From Acinetobacter bereziniae (GTDB taxonomy: Bacteria; Pseudomonadota; Gammaproteobacteria; Pseudomonadales; Moraxellaceae), in assembly GCA_009912575.1 (NCBI GenBank), contig WNDP01000009.1, positions 1 to 55,296 on the forward strand: 55,296 nt of DNA, written 5' to 3'. The notes under the pieces were generated by a model. It was not told where the DNA came from. It made no database searches and was given only the letters and a program-made list of their open reading frames with translations. Position 1 is the stretch's first letter; each line of letters opens with the position of its first letter. The translations under genes and the position numbers were made by a program. Shown piece by piece: positions 44,501-55,176 of this stretch.

Positions 44501-44548
44501 ATTTATCCACTTTATCGGCTGAATATTGCTATTCCAAAGTGGATAAAT
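44501..44548 (+). terminator. Hairpin after the DUF6616-like gene
   Basis: ATTTATCCACTTT (44501-44513) pairs perfectly with AAAGTGGATAAAT (44536-44548), a 13-bp stem with a 22-base loop, 60 bases after the stop. No long T-tract follows, so it may act in RNA stability or as a weak terminator. Confidence 0.5.
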
Positions 44549-44583
44549 CTGAGTGAAGCTTCTCCGTATTTGTTTCTATACCT

Positions 44584-44606
44584 TGCCTTTTGCATCAAAA
44601 GGCAAC
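44584..44606. other. Second hairpin of the triple inverted-repeat block
   Basis: TTGCCTTTTG-CAT-CAAAAGGCAA forms a 10-bp stem with a tiny loop. It is the middle of three successive inverted repeats between two converging genes. Confidence 0.5.
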
Positions 44607-44638
44607 AATAAACAACTTTTAAATTTTATTTGTATCAT

Positions 44639-44670
44639 TGAAAAGCCTTCATGGCATTGGAAGGCTTTTC
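44639..44670 (-). terminator. Terminator of the permease gene (third hairpin)
   Basis: GAAAAGCCTTC-N9-GAAGGCTTTTC is a perfect 11-bp stem with self-contained T-rich arms, 30 bases beyond the permease stop on the minus strand. It probably acts bidirectionally. Confidence 0.7.
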
Positions 44671-44701
44671 AGATTAACGCTTTGAGAATCAATTTAATAC
44701 T

Positions 44702-46095
44702 TTAATCTAAATGTACAGCTACTCTTTTGGTTGTTTTATTCTTGCGGGTCACCAGTAGACCACAAATTACCACGATAGAGGTTACCCCCAAAGACAAGGT
44801 CGTTTCATAACTGTACTGAGCTGATAAAAACATATAAGACAACACACTCATGATCACGATAATCACAAACCAAGTCAGCCAAGGGAACACATCCACATTT
44901 TAAAACTAATCTGCGTACCCATTCTTTCCAGTTGATGTCGTGAACGTAATTGCGAAACAGCGATCACCAGATAAACCACCAAAGCAATAGAGCCTGTAGT
45001 TGACAGTAAGAAGCCAAAAACCTGCCCTGGGAACATATAATTCACAGCACAACAGATCAACCCGATAAAAGTCGAAGCAAATACAGCAATCGTTGGTACA
45101 CCTGAACCATTAATTTTAATGACCAGTCTCGGTGCTTCTTGGCGTGCTCCTAAAGCAAACAGCATCCGTGAAGAAGTATAAACAGCTGCATTCATACAAC
45201 TCGCAACCGCAATAAATACCACAATATCCATAATTAGTTTAGTTTGAGGAACATTTAGGCTTACCAGAACATATTGAAATGTACCTAACTTTTGTAAATC
45301 TGGTGAACGCCAATCGACCAAAGCAACAGCCAGAAAGATCGAGACAACAAAGAACAAGATAATGCGATAAAGCACCAAATTGGTCGCGCGTTTAATTTTT
45401 TCCTGTGGATTTTTTGACTCCGCTGCGGCAATGGAAAGAATCTCAATGCCAAAAAATGAAAATGCTGAGATTAAGATCGCTGACAACACACCGCCCATGC
45501 CATGAGGCATAAACCCACCATTGGAAAATAAATTTCCCACACCACTTACATCACGAGCCAAAGGCCAAAGTCTAAATACTGCTGTTGCACCAATCACAAT
45601 AAACAATAAGATCGCAATCACTTTGATTAAAGCAAACCAGAACTCAAACTCGCCAAAACTTTTCGTGCTAAAGAAATTTGCAAGACTCAGTAAGATAATA
45701 AATCCAAAAGCATAGATCGCACTGGAGACTTGTGGAAACCAAGCATGTAAAATTTCTGCACCTGCAATCGCTTCAATGGGGATCACCAAGACCCAAAACC
45801 ACCAATATAACCATCCAACGGTAAAGCCTGCCCAAGGACCAATTGCTTTACGTGCATAGGTAGAAAAAGAACCTGTATCGGGTTGTGCAACAGCCATTTC
45901 TCCAAGCATGCGCATAACCAAAAAAACAATCACACTGGTAATAATATAAGCAAGCACTGCAGCAGGACCTGCTTTGGCAATGGCAGCCGAAGAACCGACA
46001 AATAAACCTGCGCCGATGACGCCACCGATACTAATCATCGTAATATGTCGGTTGGAAAGGCCTTCACCTAATTTTGTTGTTTTTGCACTATTCAT
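44702..46095 (-). pseudogene. GABA/beta-alanine-type amino-acid permease, frameshifted
   Basis: An APC-family permease of about 465 residues with twelve membrane segments, GabP-like (LSNRHITMISIGGVIGAGLF, GPWAGFTVGWLYWWFWV, SFFGIEILSIAAAESKNPQEK). The first frame ends at 44875 after ISFKMW. The rest is in another frame (FPWLTWFVIIVIMSVLSYMF). In E. coli GabP the junction is MWLYPWLTW, so the expected text is MWMFPWLTW. Two extra bases (TG in GATGTGTTCC, about 44884-44889) explain the break. The lesion removes only the last two helices. It should import the amino acid degraded by the enzymes encoded next to it. It may be intact in reality. Confidence 0.8.
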
Positions 46096-46259
46096 ATTTT
46101 ATTCCTTAAAATAATCAGCAGCCGTTCCCATTTCAAAACTGTGCTTTGTCACAATGCTTTGGAAATGGTGCTGCGCATATCAAATCGTGAATTACATTTT
46201 TAAATTCCTATTTAAAAATAAAGATAGAAAATCATAGATTTTCTCTCTCAATAGCAACA

Positions 46260-47822
46260 TTAATTTAAGGTTGGCATCGCAAATTGTTTACTCTCACGAA
46301 TCTGTGCGGAAGGCCAACGTTGGGTAATGGTCTTACGACGTGTATAAAAGCGCACACCATCAGGACCATAAGCATACAAGTCACCAAATAATGAACGCTT
46401 CCAGCCACCAAAGCTATGGTAGGCGACAGGTACAGGCAATGGTACGTTCACCCCTACCATTCCCACTTGAATATGGTTGGTAAAATAACGTGCAGCTTCT
46501 CCATCACGTGTATAGATACAAGTCCCATTTCCATACTCATGTTCATTGATCAGTTGCATCGCTTCTTGCATGGTTTCTACACGCAAAACCTGTAAAACTG
46601 GACCAAAAATTTCTTGTTGATAGCTGATCATATCTGGTGAAATTTGATCAATTAAGGTCGGTCCAACAAAAAAACCTGTCTCATAACCTAAGGGCTTCGC
46701 ATTGCGTCCATCCACTACAATTTTAGCACCTTGTTGCTCCGCACTTTGGATAAAAGCTTGAACTTTCTCTTTATGTGCTTGTGTAATGAGCGGTCTAAAG
46801 TCATTTTGCTCATCCGCATAATGACCAAACTTTAATTGTTGCATTTCGTGTTTGAGTTTTTCAATGACGAGATCTGCAACCTCATCACCGATAGCAACAG
46901 CTACTGATAAAGCCATGCAACGTTCACCTGATGAACCAAAAGCAGCGCCTAACAAGGAATTAACAACATTATCAATATCCGCATCTGGCATGATGATGGC
47001 GTGGTTTTTTGCACCACCCAATGCCTGACAACGCTTGCCTGTAGCGCTTGCTGTCTTATAAATGTATTCAGCAATAGGGGTTGAACCCACAAAACTAATC
47101 GCTTGAATTTTTGGATGATGAAGTAATGCATCAACTGCTTCTTTATCTCCATTGATGACGTTAAATACACCATCTGGTAAACCCACTTGTTTCAACAATT
47201 CAGCTAAATATAGGGCTGCTGATGGAGTATTTTCTGAGGGCTTTAGGATAAAGCAGTTGCCGCAGACAATTGCCATTGGAAACATCCACAGTGGCACCAT
47301 CGCAGGGAAATTAAATGGGGTAATTCCAGCAACGACACCTAAAGGTTGAAATTCACTCCATGAATCAATATCAGGCCCAACATTTTTGGAAAATTCACCT
47401 TTCAAAAACTCAGGTGCTCCACAGGCATATTCAACATTTTCAATACCGCGTTGCAACTCCCCTTTGGCATCATGACAAATTTTGCCATGTTCCTGACCGA
47501 TTAACTCACAAAGCTTATCTGCGTTTTCTTCTAGCAATTGTTTAAACTTAAACATCACTCGAGCACGCTTGATTACAGGGGTATCTCGCCATGTAGGAAA
47601 AGCCCGTTGTGCAATCTCTACGGTATGATTCACCAAAGTGCTGTCTGCAATCGCAACATATTTTGCAATCTGACCTGTTGCTGGGTGATACACAGCTTGC
47701 TTTTTTTGAGTCTGGGTTATCAAATCACCTTGAATAAAGTGCCCGATGATATCAACCGTTCCAATTGTTTCTGTAAAATCTGTATCTGATGATGTTTGAC
47801 TAAAATTTTCTAAATTATTCAT
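46260..47822 (-). CDS. mmsA: CoA-acylating (methyl)malonate-semialdehyde dehydrogenase
   Basis: A 520-residue aldehyde dehydrogenase of the MmsA type, which converts malonate semialdehyde or methylmalonate semialdehyde to acetyl-CoA or propionyl-CoA. Key motifs: PFNFPAMVPLWMFPMAI, SFVGSTPIAEYIYKTAS, CQALGGAKNHAIIMPDAD, catalytic Cys in GSSGERCMALSVAV, and EIFGPVLQV. Paired with an omega-aminotransferase it completes beta-alanine breakdown. AAGGA lies six to seven bases before ATG 47822; the frame extends ten codons upstream without a ribosome site. There is a 54-bp gap after the aminotransferase gene. Confidence 0.92.
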   Translation of the reverse strand: MNNLENFSQTSSDTDFTETIGTVDIIGHFIQGDLITQTQKKQAVYHPATGQIAKYVAIADSTLVNHTVEIAQRAFPTWRDTPVIKRARVMFKFKQLLEENADKLCELIGQEHGKICHDAKGELQRGIENVEYACGAPEFLKGEFSKNVGPDIDSWSEFQPLGVVAGITPFNFPAMVPLWMFPMAIVCGNCFILKPSENTPSAALYLAELLKQVGLPDGVFNVINGDKEAVDALLHHPKIQAISFVGSTPIAEYIYKTASATGKRCQALGGAKNHAIIMPDADIDNVVNSLLGAAFGSSGERCMALSVAVAIGDEVADLVIEKLKHEMQQLKFGHYADEQNDFRPLITQAHKEKVQAFIQSAEQQGAKIVVDGRNAKPLGYETGFFVGPTLIDQISPDMISYQQEIFGPVLQVLRVETMQEAMQLINEHEYGNGTCIYTRDGEAARYFTNHIQVGMVGVNVPLPVPVAYHSFGGWKRSLFGDLYAYGPDGVRFYTRRKTITQRWPSAQIRESKQFAMPTLN

Positions 47823-47876
47823 CACTTTTCCTTGTCTACCGTCATTTTCCATAGGATTTGATTACATCTACAAGAC

Positions 47877-49253
47877 TTATTTCACTTGGTATAAGGCATC
47901 TCCAACAGCATTCATCAATCTGGATAGCTGTGTTTCGCTACTGTTAAACATGGGGCCAAACTGAATGGTGTCACCACCAAAACGAACGTAAAAACCAGCT
48001 TTCCACAATTTCATTCCAATTTCGAAACCACGAATTGTCGCATCACCATCGCGTGGTGCGAGTTGCAATGCGCCGATTAATCCACAATTACGAATATCAA
48101 CGATGTGAGGTGCTCCTTTTAACTCATGAATCAGTTTTTCAAAACTTGGCGCTAAAAGTGCAGACTGAGAAATTAAGTTTTCTTTTTCGATAACATCCAA
48201 GGTTGCTAATGCTGCTGCACAAGCCACTGGATGCGCTGAATAGGTATAGCCATGGGTAAATTCAACCGCATGTTCAGGTAAATCCTGCTGCATAAACGCA
48301 TCGTAAATTTCATGACTCGCCACCACCCCACCCAAAGGAATTGCACCATTGGTAATTTGTTTAGCAAAGGTCAATATATCTGGGCATACCCCAAAATATT
48401 CTGATGCAGTCCATTTTCCGATGCGTCCAAAGCCAGTAATGACTTCATCGAAAATCAATAAAATATCGTGTTGATCACAGATTTCTCTAAGCCGTTGTAA
48501 GTATCCTGTAGGGGGCACAATACAGCCAGCCGAACCAGATACAGGCTCAACAATCACAGCAGCAATATTGGAAGCATCATGTAATTCGATCAGCTTGAGC
48601 ATTTCATCTGCCAGCGCTATACCACCTGTTTCCGCACAGCCCTTAGTGAAACTTAAATGAGCTTGTAAAGTGTGTGGCAAATGATCAACATCCATCAATT
48701 GACCAAACATTTTACGATTCCCACCGATTCCACCTAAACTGGTGCCTGCAACGTTTACACCATGATACCCACGTGCTCGCCCGATCAATTTAGTTTTACT
48801 TGGCTTGCCTTGAATACGCCAATAAGCACGTGCCATTTTGATTGCTGTGTCTGCGGATTCTGAGCCTGAATCCGTAAAGAAAACGTGTTGTAATTTTTCA
48901 GGCATGTGCTGAATTATTTTTTCAGCCAACTGAAAAGCCAACGGATGACCAAACTGGAACGCTGGTGAATAATCAAGTTTTGCCAATTGCTGACTAACTG
49001 CCTGCTGGATTTCAGATCTGGTATGTCCAGCACCACAAGTCCACAGACCTGACAAGGAGTCATAAATTTCACGCCCTTGACTGTCAATTAAATATGATCC
49101 TTGTGCAGCAACGATCATACGTGGGTCTTGATGGAAATTACGATTTGCAGAAAATGGCATCCAATAAGCCTGATAATTTAAATCCATCTGCACATTGGAT
49201 GAATGGGCTTCCGATGCGTAGTCACGGTCCATTGCTGTATCGATATCAAACAT
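47877..49253 (-). CDS. Omega-amino acid (beta-alanine):pyruvate aminotransferase
   Basis: A 458-residue class III PLP aminotransferase. SLSGLWTCGAGHTRSEI, FFTDSGSESADTAIKMARAY, RARGYHGVNVAGTSLGG, LLIFDEVITGFGRIGKW and the PLP lysine in TFAKQITNGAIPLGGVV match the omega-APT/BioA-like group that moves the amino group of beta-alanine or GABA to pyruvate, giving malonate semialdehyde. With mmsA and the permease it forms a beta-alanine catabolic unit. ATG 49253 with AGAAGAG upstream is chosen over an upstream GTG. It is divergent from a LysR regulator that probably controls it. Confidence 0.9.
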   Translation of the reverse strand: MFDIDTAMDRDYASEAHSSNVQMDLNYQAYWMPFSANRNFHQDPRMIVAAQGSYLIDSQGREIYDSLSGLWTCGAGHTRSEIQQAVSQQLAKLDYSPAFQFGHPLAFQLAEKIIQHMPEKLQHVFFTDSGSESADTAIKMARAYWRIQGKPSKTKLIGRARGYHGVNVAGTSLGGIGGNRKMFGQLMDVDHLPHTLQAHLSFTKGCAETGGIALADEMLKLIELHDASNIAAVIVEPVSGSAGCIVPPTGYLQRLREICDQHDILLIFDEVITGFGRIGKWTASEYFGVCPDILTFAKQITNGAIPLGGVVASHEIYDAFMQQDLPEHAVEFTHGYTYSAHPVACAAALATLDVIEKENLISQSALLAPSFEKLIHELKGAPHIVDIRNCGLIGALQLAPRDGDATIRGFEIGMKLWKAGFYVRFGGDTIQFGPMFNSSETQLSRLMNAVGDALYQVK

Positions 49254-49304
49254 AATCACTCTTCTTGTTTTGTGGTTATGTCTTGAGTGTACAAAGCGTT
49301 ATAG

Positions 49305-49321
49305 TTTTGATAAATTCAAAA
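49305..49321. promoter_or_regulatory. LysR-type operator between aminotransferase and regulator
   Basis: TTTTGA-TAAAT-TCAAAA, a perfect 6-5-6 palindrome, lies in the 102-bp divergent region. It has the T-N11-A layout of LysR regulator sites and lies 35 bp before the regulator start. Confidence 0.55.
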
Positions 49322-49355
49322 TATCTTGAGTTTAGATATAAAAAAACAAAACTAA

Positions 49356-50276
49356 ATGAAATCGAAAAAATTAAACCAAGTGACTGATTTTGATATAAAG
49401 TTGCTAAAAATTTTTAAAACGGTATGTGATTGTCACAGCTTTACTGCTGCCGAAAGCATCCTTGGGATTAGTCGTTCTGCCATCAGTTTACACATGAGCG
49501 ATCTTGAAAATCGCTTGGGCATTCGGCTTTGTCAACGAGGAAGAGCTGGCTTTGCTTTAACGGATGAAGGTCGAGAAGTTTTACAATATATTGAAATGTT
49601 GACTGCTTCGATCGAAGACTTTCGCTCCAAAATCAATCAAATGCACAATCAGCTTAAAGGTGAATTTAACATCGGGATTATTAACAATCTCGTGACCATG
49701 CCGACTGCCTATATCACCAATTCTTTAGCACAATTGGCGGAGGAAAATACAGAAGTCATGATTAATATTAGCATGAGTACTCTTTCCGACATCGAATGTC
49801 GTGTTTTGGACAACCGTTTACATGCTGGTGCAATTCCTCTGGTCAACCCACTTTCAGGCTTGGATTATTTCAACTTATATCAAGAAAAATCGTATTTATA
49901 TTGTGGTGAAAATCACCCATTGTTTAATCATCAAGATCAGTTCAGTGCCAAGGATTTAAAACAGTGGAAAACAGTTCTTCCCAATTATGCCATCAGCCCC
50001 GAAGCAATGAAGTTACATCAACTATTAAATTGCTCAGCGACTGCAAGTGACCGTGAAGGCATTGCATTTCTGATTCTTTCAGGAAAATTCATTGGTTTTT
50101 TACCCGATCATTATGCTAAAAAATGGGTCGAAGATGGCTTTATGCAGCCAATTTTGCAAAATATTATGCATTATAGTACGCCTATATGCCTAATTACACA
50201 TAAAGGTAAAAATGTTAATATTATTTTAAAAACATTTATGGAGATATTAAAAAAGACCGTTCAGCCGATTAAATAA
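49356..50276 (+). CDS. LysR-type regulator of the beta-alanine genes
   Basis: A 306-residue LysR protein. The helix-turn-helix is near residues 14-72 (DIKLLKIFKTVCDCHSFTAA, ISRSAISLHMSDLENRLGIR) and the effector domain follows from about 95 (FNIGIINNLVTMPTAYITNS). It is divergent from the aminotransferase-dehydrogenase-permease genes, the typical place for their activator. The coinducer is probably beta-alanine or the amino acid taken up; this is inferred from position only. A 17-bp inverted-repeat hairpin follows it. Confidence 0.85.
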   Translation: MKSKKLNQVTDFDIKLLKIFKTVCDCHSFTAAESILGISRSAISLHMSDLENRLGIRLCQRGRAGFALTDEGREVLQYIEMLTASIEDFRSKINQMHNQLKGEFNIGIINNLVTMPTAYITNSLAQLAEENTEVMINISMSTLSDIECRVLDNRLHAGAIPLVNPLSGLDYFNLYQEKSYLYCGENHPLFNHQDQFSAKDLKQWKTVLPNYAISPEAMKLHQLLNCSATASDREGIAFLILSGKFIGFLPDHYAKKWVEDGFMQPILQNIMHYSTPICLITHKGKNVNIILKTFMEILKKTVQPIK

Positions 50277-50304
50277 CTGAAATATTAAAATAGCATTTAA
50301 AATA

Positions 50305-50356
50305 ATAGAACTTAAAATACATCCTGTTTTAAACTCGGCTGTATTTTAAGTTCTAT
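50305..50356. terminator. Long hairpin between the LysR gene and the secreted protein gene
   Basis: ATAGAACTTAAAATACA pairs perfectly with TGTATTTTAAGTTCTAT (17 bp) across an 18-base loop. It lies between convergent genes (LysR on plus, small secreted protein on minus) and likely ends both. Confidence 0.65.
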
Positions 50357-50408
50357 ATATGAAATAAAATTAGTGTGATATATTTAACATATTATACTGA
50401 GAATCGTT

Positions 50409-50715
50409 TTAATAATAATCGACCACCAATATCTTATGTAAATGACTTTCCAAATCTTCAACTTTAACATGAACCATGCTATTGCTGTGCTTTTCAACCA
50501 AGCTATTGAAGTTGAGGCTGTCTACGTTTGCCTTACTTTTTATTGCATCTACGGTACTGTCGATCATTTTACAATTTGAATTATTTGAATCTTTTTCACA
50601 TGTAAATTCTACAATATTGCCGTAAAACTGTATCTCCTCTGCAGATGTATTTAAACTCAAAATTGATGTACTAAATGTTATTAATAAAAAGCTTAGTTTT
50701 TTTAATTAATTCCAT
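50409..50715 (-). pseudogene. Small secreted protein with a frameshifted signal peptide
   Basis: As written, an 83-residue frame (SLNTSAEEIQFYGNIVEFTC...) lacks a start. Its true start appears to be ATG 50715, with AAGGGG six bases before it. If the A run at 50697-50703 (seven on the minus strand) is read as six, the frame becomes MELIKKLSFLLITFSTSILS, a perfect signal peptide, joined to NTSAEEIQFYG. The mature part of about 80 residues has one Cys pair (C in EFTCEKDSNNSNC) and a pilin-like IQFYGNIVEFTC. It is next to the pilus tip adhesin and may be a minor pilus component or an accessory protein. The lesion may be a read error. Confidence 0.55.
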
Positions 50716-50831
50716 CTCAATCCCCTTTAAAGAAATGGTGTAGTTAATTAATTACATAACCTCATTATTAATACAAGATCATCCAGTCGATAAATAAAAA
50801 TATAATTCAAGCAAAATATGATTTACTTCAA

Positions 50832-51851
50832 TTAATCATATTCAATTGTGACGGTTGCCATAGCTCTGACTTTTCCAGGCATGACTTTGGTTGCCGTTTG
50901 ATAATAACGTGCAGTCATTGGAACATTGTATTGAATGTTGTCATTTGACTTTAAAGTACCCAATTCCAGTTTGTCATTTTTAACAATCACACGATTGGCA
51001 TTTTTATATTGAGAAAGCAATTGTACGCCCACACCAGATGCACTGGTGCCTGATGAGTTGGTATTGGCAAGTACATTTTGCATACCGGTGCCTGCGGCAT
51101 CATAATCAAAGCTTAGGCTGATTTTATTGGTCTCTTCATAACCTGTTGGGTTTTTGCCCCCATTACATAAAATATTCAGATCAAAAGCCTGTTCACCTTG
51201 TGTAGAACCCACACCTTTAAAATCTGCCTTATTCACGGTTGGAAGATTTACCGTTTTATTGATATTCCCCATGATTTCACATGAAGACGAAGCAATCGTA
51301 ATGGCATTTCCATAAACCGTACTGGTTAAGAAAGGCTGATTTGGATATCCAATCACGTTATAACGACTGTATTGTCCCGGAACCAATGCTCCCGAACCTG
51401 TCGAAGGTGCAGTTTTAACAATTTCAACAACAAAGTAACCAGGAGATAAACGATAAGTTGTATTTCTATTCAACCCACGTGTATACGGATAGTAGCCTGA
51501 GAAGTTAGAGTTATCAGCGGCTTCTCGATATAAACGAATGCCAATTCCCTCAATATTAGTGCTGTATATTGAATTACCTGATGGACTTAAAGGATAATTC
51601 TGCTTTAACACAGCTTCAATCGTGCCTGCGCCAGAATCACAAGAATAAGTCGAGCCATTTGATGTGATTGGAAATGTCGCTTTTCGTAGAATGGTTCCTA
51701 CTGGGTCGCTGGGTCTCACTACAACACGGCCTACAGACATACTCACATCTTGTGGTGTAAATCCACGTTGAGGTGCACAAGTTGCATAAGCCCCTGAACT
51801 CGCTGTTCCAGCCAAAAGCAGGAGAAAACTATTTAAAACTTTGTAGTTCAT
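50832..51851 (-). CDS. Chaperone-usher fimbrial tip adhesin
   Basis: A 339-residue secreted protein: signal peptide (LNSFLLLLAGTASSGAYA), an N-terminal receptor-binding-like domain (about 25-190) and a C-terminal pilin domain with the fimbrial pattern SSSCEIMGNINKTVNLPTV, QAFDLNILCNGGK and the final beta-strand MPGKVRAMATVTIEYD that accepts the neighbouring donor strand. This two-domain layout is that of FimH-like adhesins. The receptor is unknown. Its ATG overlaps the usher stop (ATGA) and GGAAGG lies before it. It is the last gene of the pilus operon seen here. Confidence 0.85.
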   Translation of the reverse strand: MNYKVLNSFLLLLAGTASSGAYATCAPQRGFTPQDVSMSVGRVVVRPSDPVGTILRKATFPITSNGSTYSCDSGAGTIEAVLKQNYPLSPSGNSIYSTNIEGIGIRLYREAADNSNFSGYYPYTRGLNRNTTYRLSPGYFVVEIVKTAPSTGSGALVPGQYSRYNVIGYPNQPFLTSTVYGNAITIASSSCEIMGNINKTVNLPTVNKADFKGVGSTQGEQAFDLNILCNGGKNPTGYEETNKISLSFDYDAAGTGMQNVLANTNSSGTSASGVGVQLLSQYKNANRVIVKNDKLELGTLKSNDNIQYNVPMTARYYQTATKVMPGKVRAMATVTIEYD

Positions 51852-54425
51852 TGACACACACCTTCCGCCATGATCATGTTTTGCTTTTTGTCTGCTGCTT
51901 GCGCTGAAACGTCATAATGAATGCGACATTGCTCATCGGCATTTTCGCCCCATTTGACTGTTACTGTATCTGCAGTCGTATTGGCTCTCAAGTAAACCAT
52001 ACTGCCCTGCGCAACCATACCTACATTTTCACCTTTTGTATCAAATACTTCTGCTGCAAAAGGTAGAGTGTCACCATTCTCTTTCATACTATGGATATAA
52101 ATTGCCTTGCCCAGTTTAGTCACAAAACTTACTTGTGAAATTGAACCTGCATATGGCGCAATTCGTTGACTCGTACCATCTAACTCAACATCTGTAGACA
52201 TGCCTTGAGGGTCAAGTGTGATGTCATTTAAACGATATGGTGTTACATAAGGAATAACGGCATAACCTGATTTATTAATACTTAAACCCGTTGCATTATT
52301 CACTTTTGCACCTGCTGCCTCTGGTGCATAAACCAAGACCATGGTTTGTCCCTGATCTGGTCCAAACAAAACGCCTTGAGGATGAGCAACGATGCTACCA
52401 CGTGCAGTCAACATGGCTTGTTCATAACCCATCCGCGATACTATAAGAACCGCCTACAGTCGAGTAGTTTGTTCGATACTGCGCATTCAAGTTGGCGCTT
52501 GGATTGTCGCCATAACGTGTTGATACAGATGTACCATAATTGAAGCGATCACCGACAACACCACTTACACCCACTGTGGCATTATCTTGCGTCATGATTG
52601 AGTTTAGGTTCGCTGAACTTTTCTTAAATGACAACGGTAATGATAATGTGAGCATATACTCTGTATCATTATTGGTGACTTTGGTGGCTTTGTTTTCAAT
52701 ATTACGATTGATTGCAGATAAACCATAAGTCAAACCACGATACGAGTTGCTATAACCAACCTGATATTGACGTGTAGTTTCTTGACGATTCCAATAATCT
52801 ACCCAAGAACCAGTAACATACATGTTACCCCAACCTTCTGGCAGTCCTTGATTCAAAGTGATCTGAAATTCACTTCGTTGTTTACCTACATGTGCTGAAC
52901 TGATGCCTTTATTATCCAAATCTTGAACTAAAATAGCATCACGCAATTTATAAAAGTTTTCTGTAGAGTAACGATAGGCAGCCAAGGTCAAGTTGGTATC
53001 TGTAGGCGTAATCAATTTACTGTAACTGATTCGGAAACTTTGCCCGCTTTCACTTTTACGGCGCTCGAAATCAGCTTGAGAATGAGTCACATCGAGTGCG
53101 ATGGCACCGATTGGTGTAGCAAAAGCACTACTACCCAATGTTACCGCAGAATAGTCTTCTGAAAACTGCACACCACCATACGCTGTAATGGAGTTATTGA
53201 TCCCACGTTGATATTTACCTTGTACAATAAATGGATCAAGGTCGATATCTTTATCACGGAATTGTCCCATAGAAACGGAATAACGGCTCATGCCCGGACG
53301 AAGCATTTGAACTACAGATGCATAAGGAACCGAATAACGTTGAATTTCACCATTGGCTTCTAAAATAGAAACTTCAAGCTCACCACCAAAACCTGTAGGA
53401 TAGAGATCATTGATCTCAAAACTTCCCGGCGCTACCGTTGTTTGATAAATAAGTTGACCTTGTTGACGAACTTCAACCTTCGCATTGGTTTTTGCATTTC
53501 CGCGAATACGAGGTGCATAACCAATCATACTGTTTGGTAGCATACGATCATCACTTGAGAAATCGAAACCTCGATAACCAAATGAATCAAAAATTTCACC
53601 ATCAGTGAAGCTTTCACCTAAGGTCAAAACGCCTCGGTACTGTGGAAAGGCACGTTGAACGTAAGTGCTGATCGCGTCATAACTCGATTTAGAAGTATGA
53701 TCAACTGTGGTACGGTCTTGCCACTGCCATTGACCATTATGACGTAGTTGCCAACCTGCTAAATTTGCGCCTGCTGTTACTGATGTAAAAGCATTGGTGG
53801 TTTCTTCTCCACCTTGTAGTTTATTAAATGTTTTATATGCGCTGGCATTATAAGAAAGAAAAGCCGCATTAATCCCACGATCCCAAACACTTGGGTCGAC
53901 ATAGCCTTGTGCATTTTTTTGCATTGCTACTTGTGGAATTGAAATATCGACACGTAAACGTGATGTATCAAATTCATAAAATGAATCCTCCACCCACTGT
54001 TCAATTTTCTGACAACCTGCTGGATAAGTGCTTTCGCCTTTTTTCAATACTTCTGCTCTAACGCCATATTCTAAAAGTTGGCTTGAGTTAAAACAGGTAA
54101 ACGCATTTTTATTATTTTCAGTGGCTTTAAACACCATACGATGCTTGCCAAACCAATTGCCGTTGACATAAATATCGACATTATAGTCACCCGGCAAAAC
54201 TGGATTACCATATTTAAAACGATCTACATCTATTTTTTTAGCGTCGCCAATTAAAAAAGCCGAATCAAATTCTGCTTCAGCAGCAGTCGGAGACTGTTCA
54301 GTCCCGTCTAAGTCAGTTTCAGTTGCATTAACTAGAGCTGGAATGCTAAGTGTAATTACCCCACAAGCCATATAATAACAAATATGTCGCTTGATCCACT
54401 TATAGCTTTGTTCATTTTTTTGCAT
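51848..54425 (-). pseudogene. Fimbrial outer-membrane usher, frameshifted near the C-terminus
   Basis: A FimD/PapC-type usher of about 860 residues that forms the secretion pore for pilus subunits. The signal peptide lies before EAEFDSAFLIGDAKKIDVDRF (N-terminal chaperone-binding domain), followed by the barrel and plug (RGFDFSSDDRMLPNSMIGYA, FEINDLYPTGFGGELEVSIL). The frame breaks at about 52430-52445 after YSTVGGSYS, and the second frame runs RMGYEQAMLTARGSIVAHPQ through the C-terminal domains. Two missing bases, or one extra, in TATAGTATCGCGG explain it (expected SYSYSRMGYEQ). The C-terminal part is intact, so the break may be an artefact. Confidence 0.85.
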
Positions 54426-54567
54426 AAAGAAGTCTGCCTATTGACAAATGAATAGGTTTTTAATTCGCTAACTCTCAGTTAAATGGAATGATTAAAAGTG
54501 TTTCATCATTGTTCAAAGGTGCTTTAAATTTCTCATGAAAGAGAAATCTAAAGACTTGCTTATCGAA

Positions 54568-55176
54568 CTATTGAAATTTGATATTGCGCTCTACACGGCC
54601 ACCATAATCGTTGATCGTGGTGAAGGTCATTTTGGTGACATTTGCGCCTTTCAGATTTACAGTCCCATCAGAAAATGGTTTCAACATTAATCCTTCTGCA
54701 AGTAAATCAACACGTTTACCTGCCTGCTCTTGCATGATTGAGGTCAAGGTAATATAAAATGGTGTTGGATTCTTAATGGTCAAATGTGAACCGCTATTGC
54801 TCCACTGCAATTTTTCTGGTGCTAAAACAACATCTTCTTTAATTCCGCTTGGGCGGTAGAAAAACTTAATACGTGAACGAATTGCAAGTTGTAAGAAGTT
54901 CTCTGGTGCTACGTTCTGCTCTTTAGCAGATGGCTTCGGTGGAATATCCAAAATATTCAACCAAAACAAAGTCTCTTGAGTTTTACTCAACTCATTTGCC
55001 TTAGGCATACTACTAATACGTAAAGACTGACCTTTTTTAGCTTCCACACGAGAGATCGGTGGTGCAATCATAAAAGGCGCTTTTGACTGATCAGGTGTAG
55101 ACTTAGCGTCGCCTTCATCAATCCATGCTTGAACCAAAGCAGGTTTGTTTCCGTTATTACTCACTTGTAATGACAA
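54568..55176 (-). pseudogene. Periplasmic pilus chaperone lacking its N-terminus
   Basis: The FimC/PapD-like chaperone holds pilus subunits by donor-strand complementation. From 55176 leftwards it has the typical SLQVSNNGNKPALVQAWIDE, PISRVEAKKGQSLRISSMPK and LFWLNILDIPPKP, and ends MTFTTINDYGGRVERNIKFQ. The expected signal peptide and first beta-strand (about 45 residues) are missing. Directly upstream (55177-55182) an in-frame TAA follows an AT-rich stretch with no chaperone-like sequence, so the 5' part is lost or replaced by a rearrangement. The remaining frame could only start at TTG 55176. From 55177 to the window end nothing coding is visible; the major pilin gene would be expected beyond. 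Confidence 0.7.
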
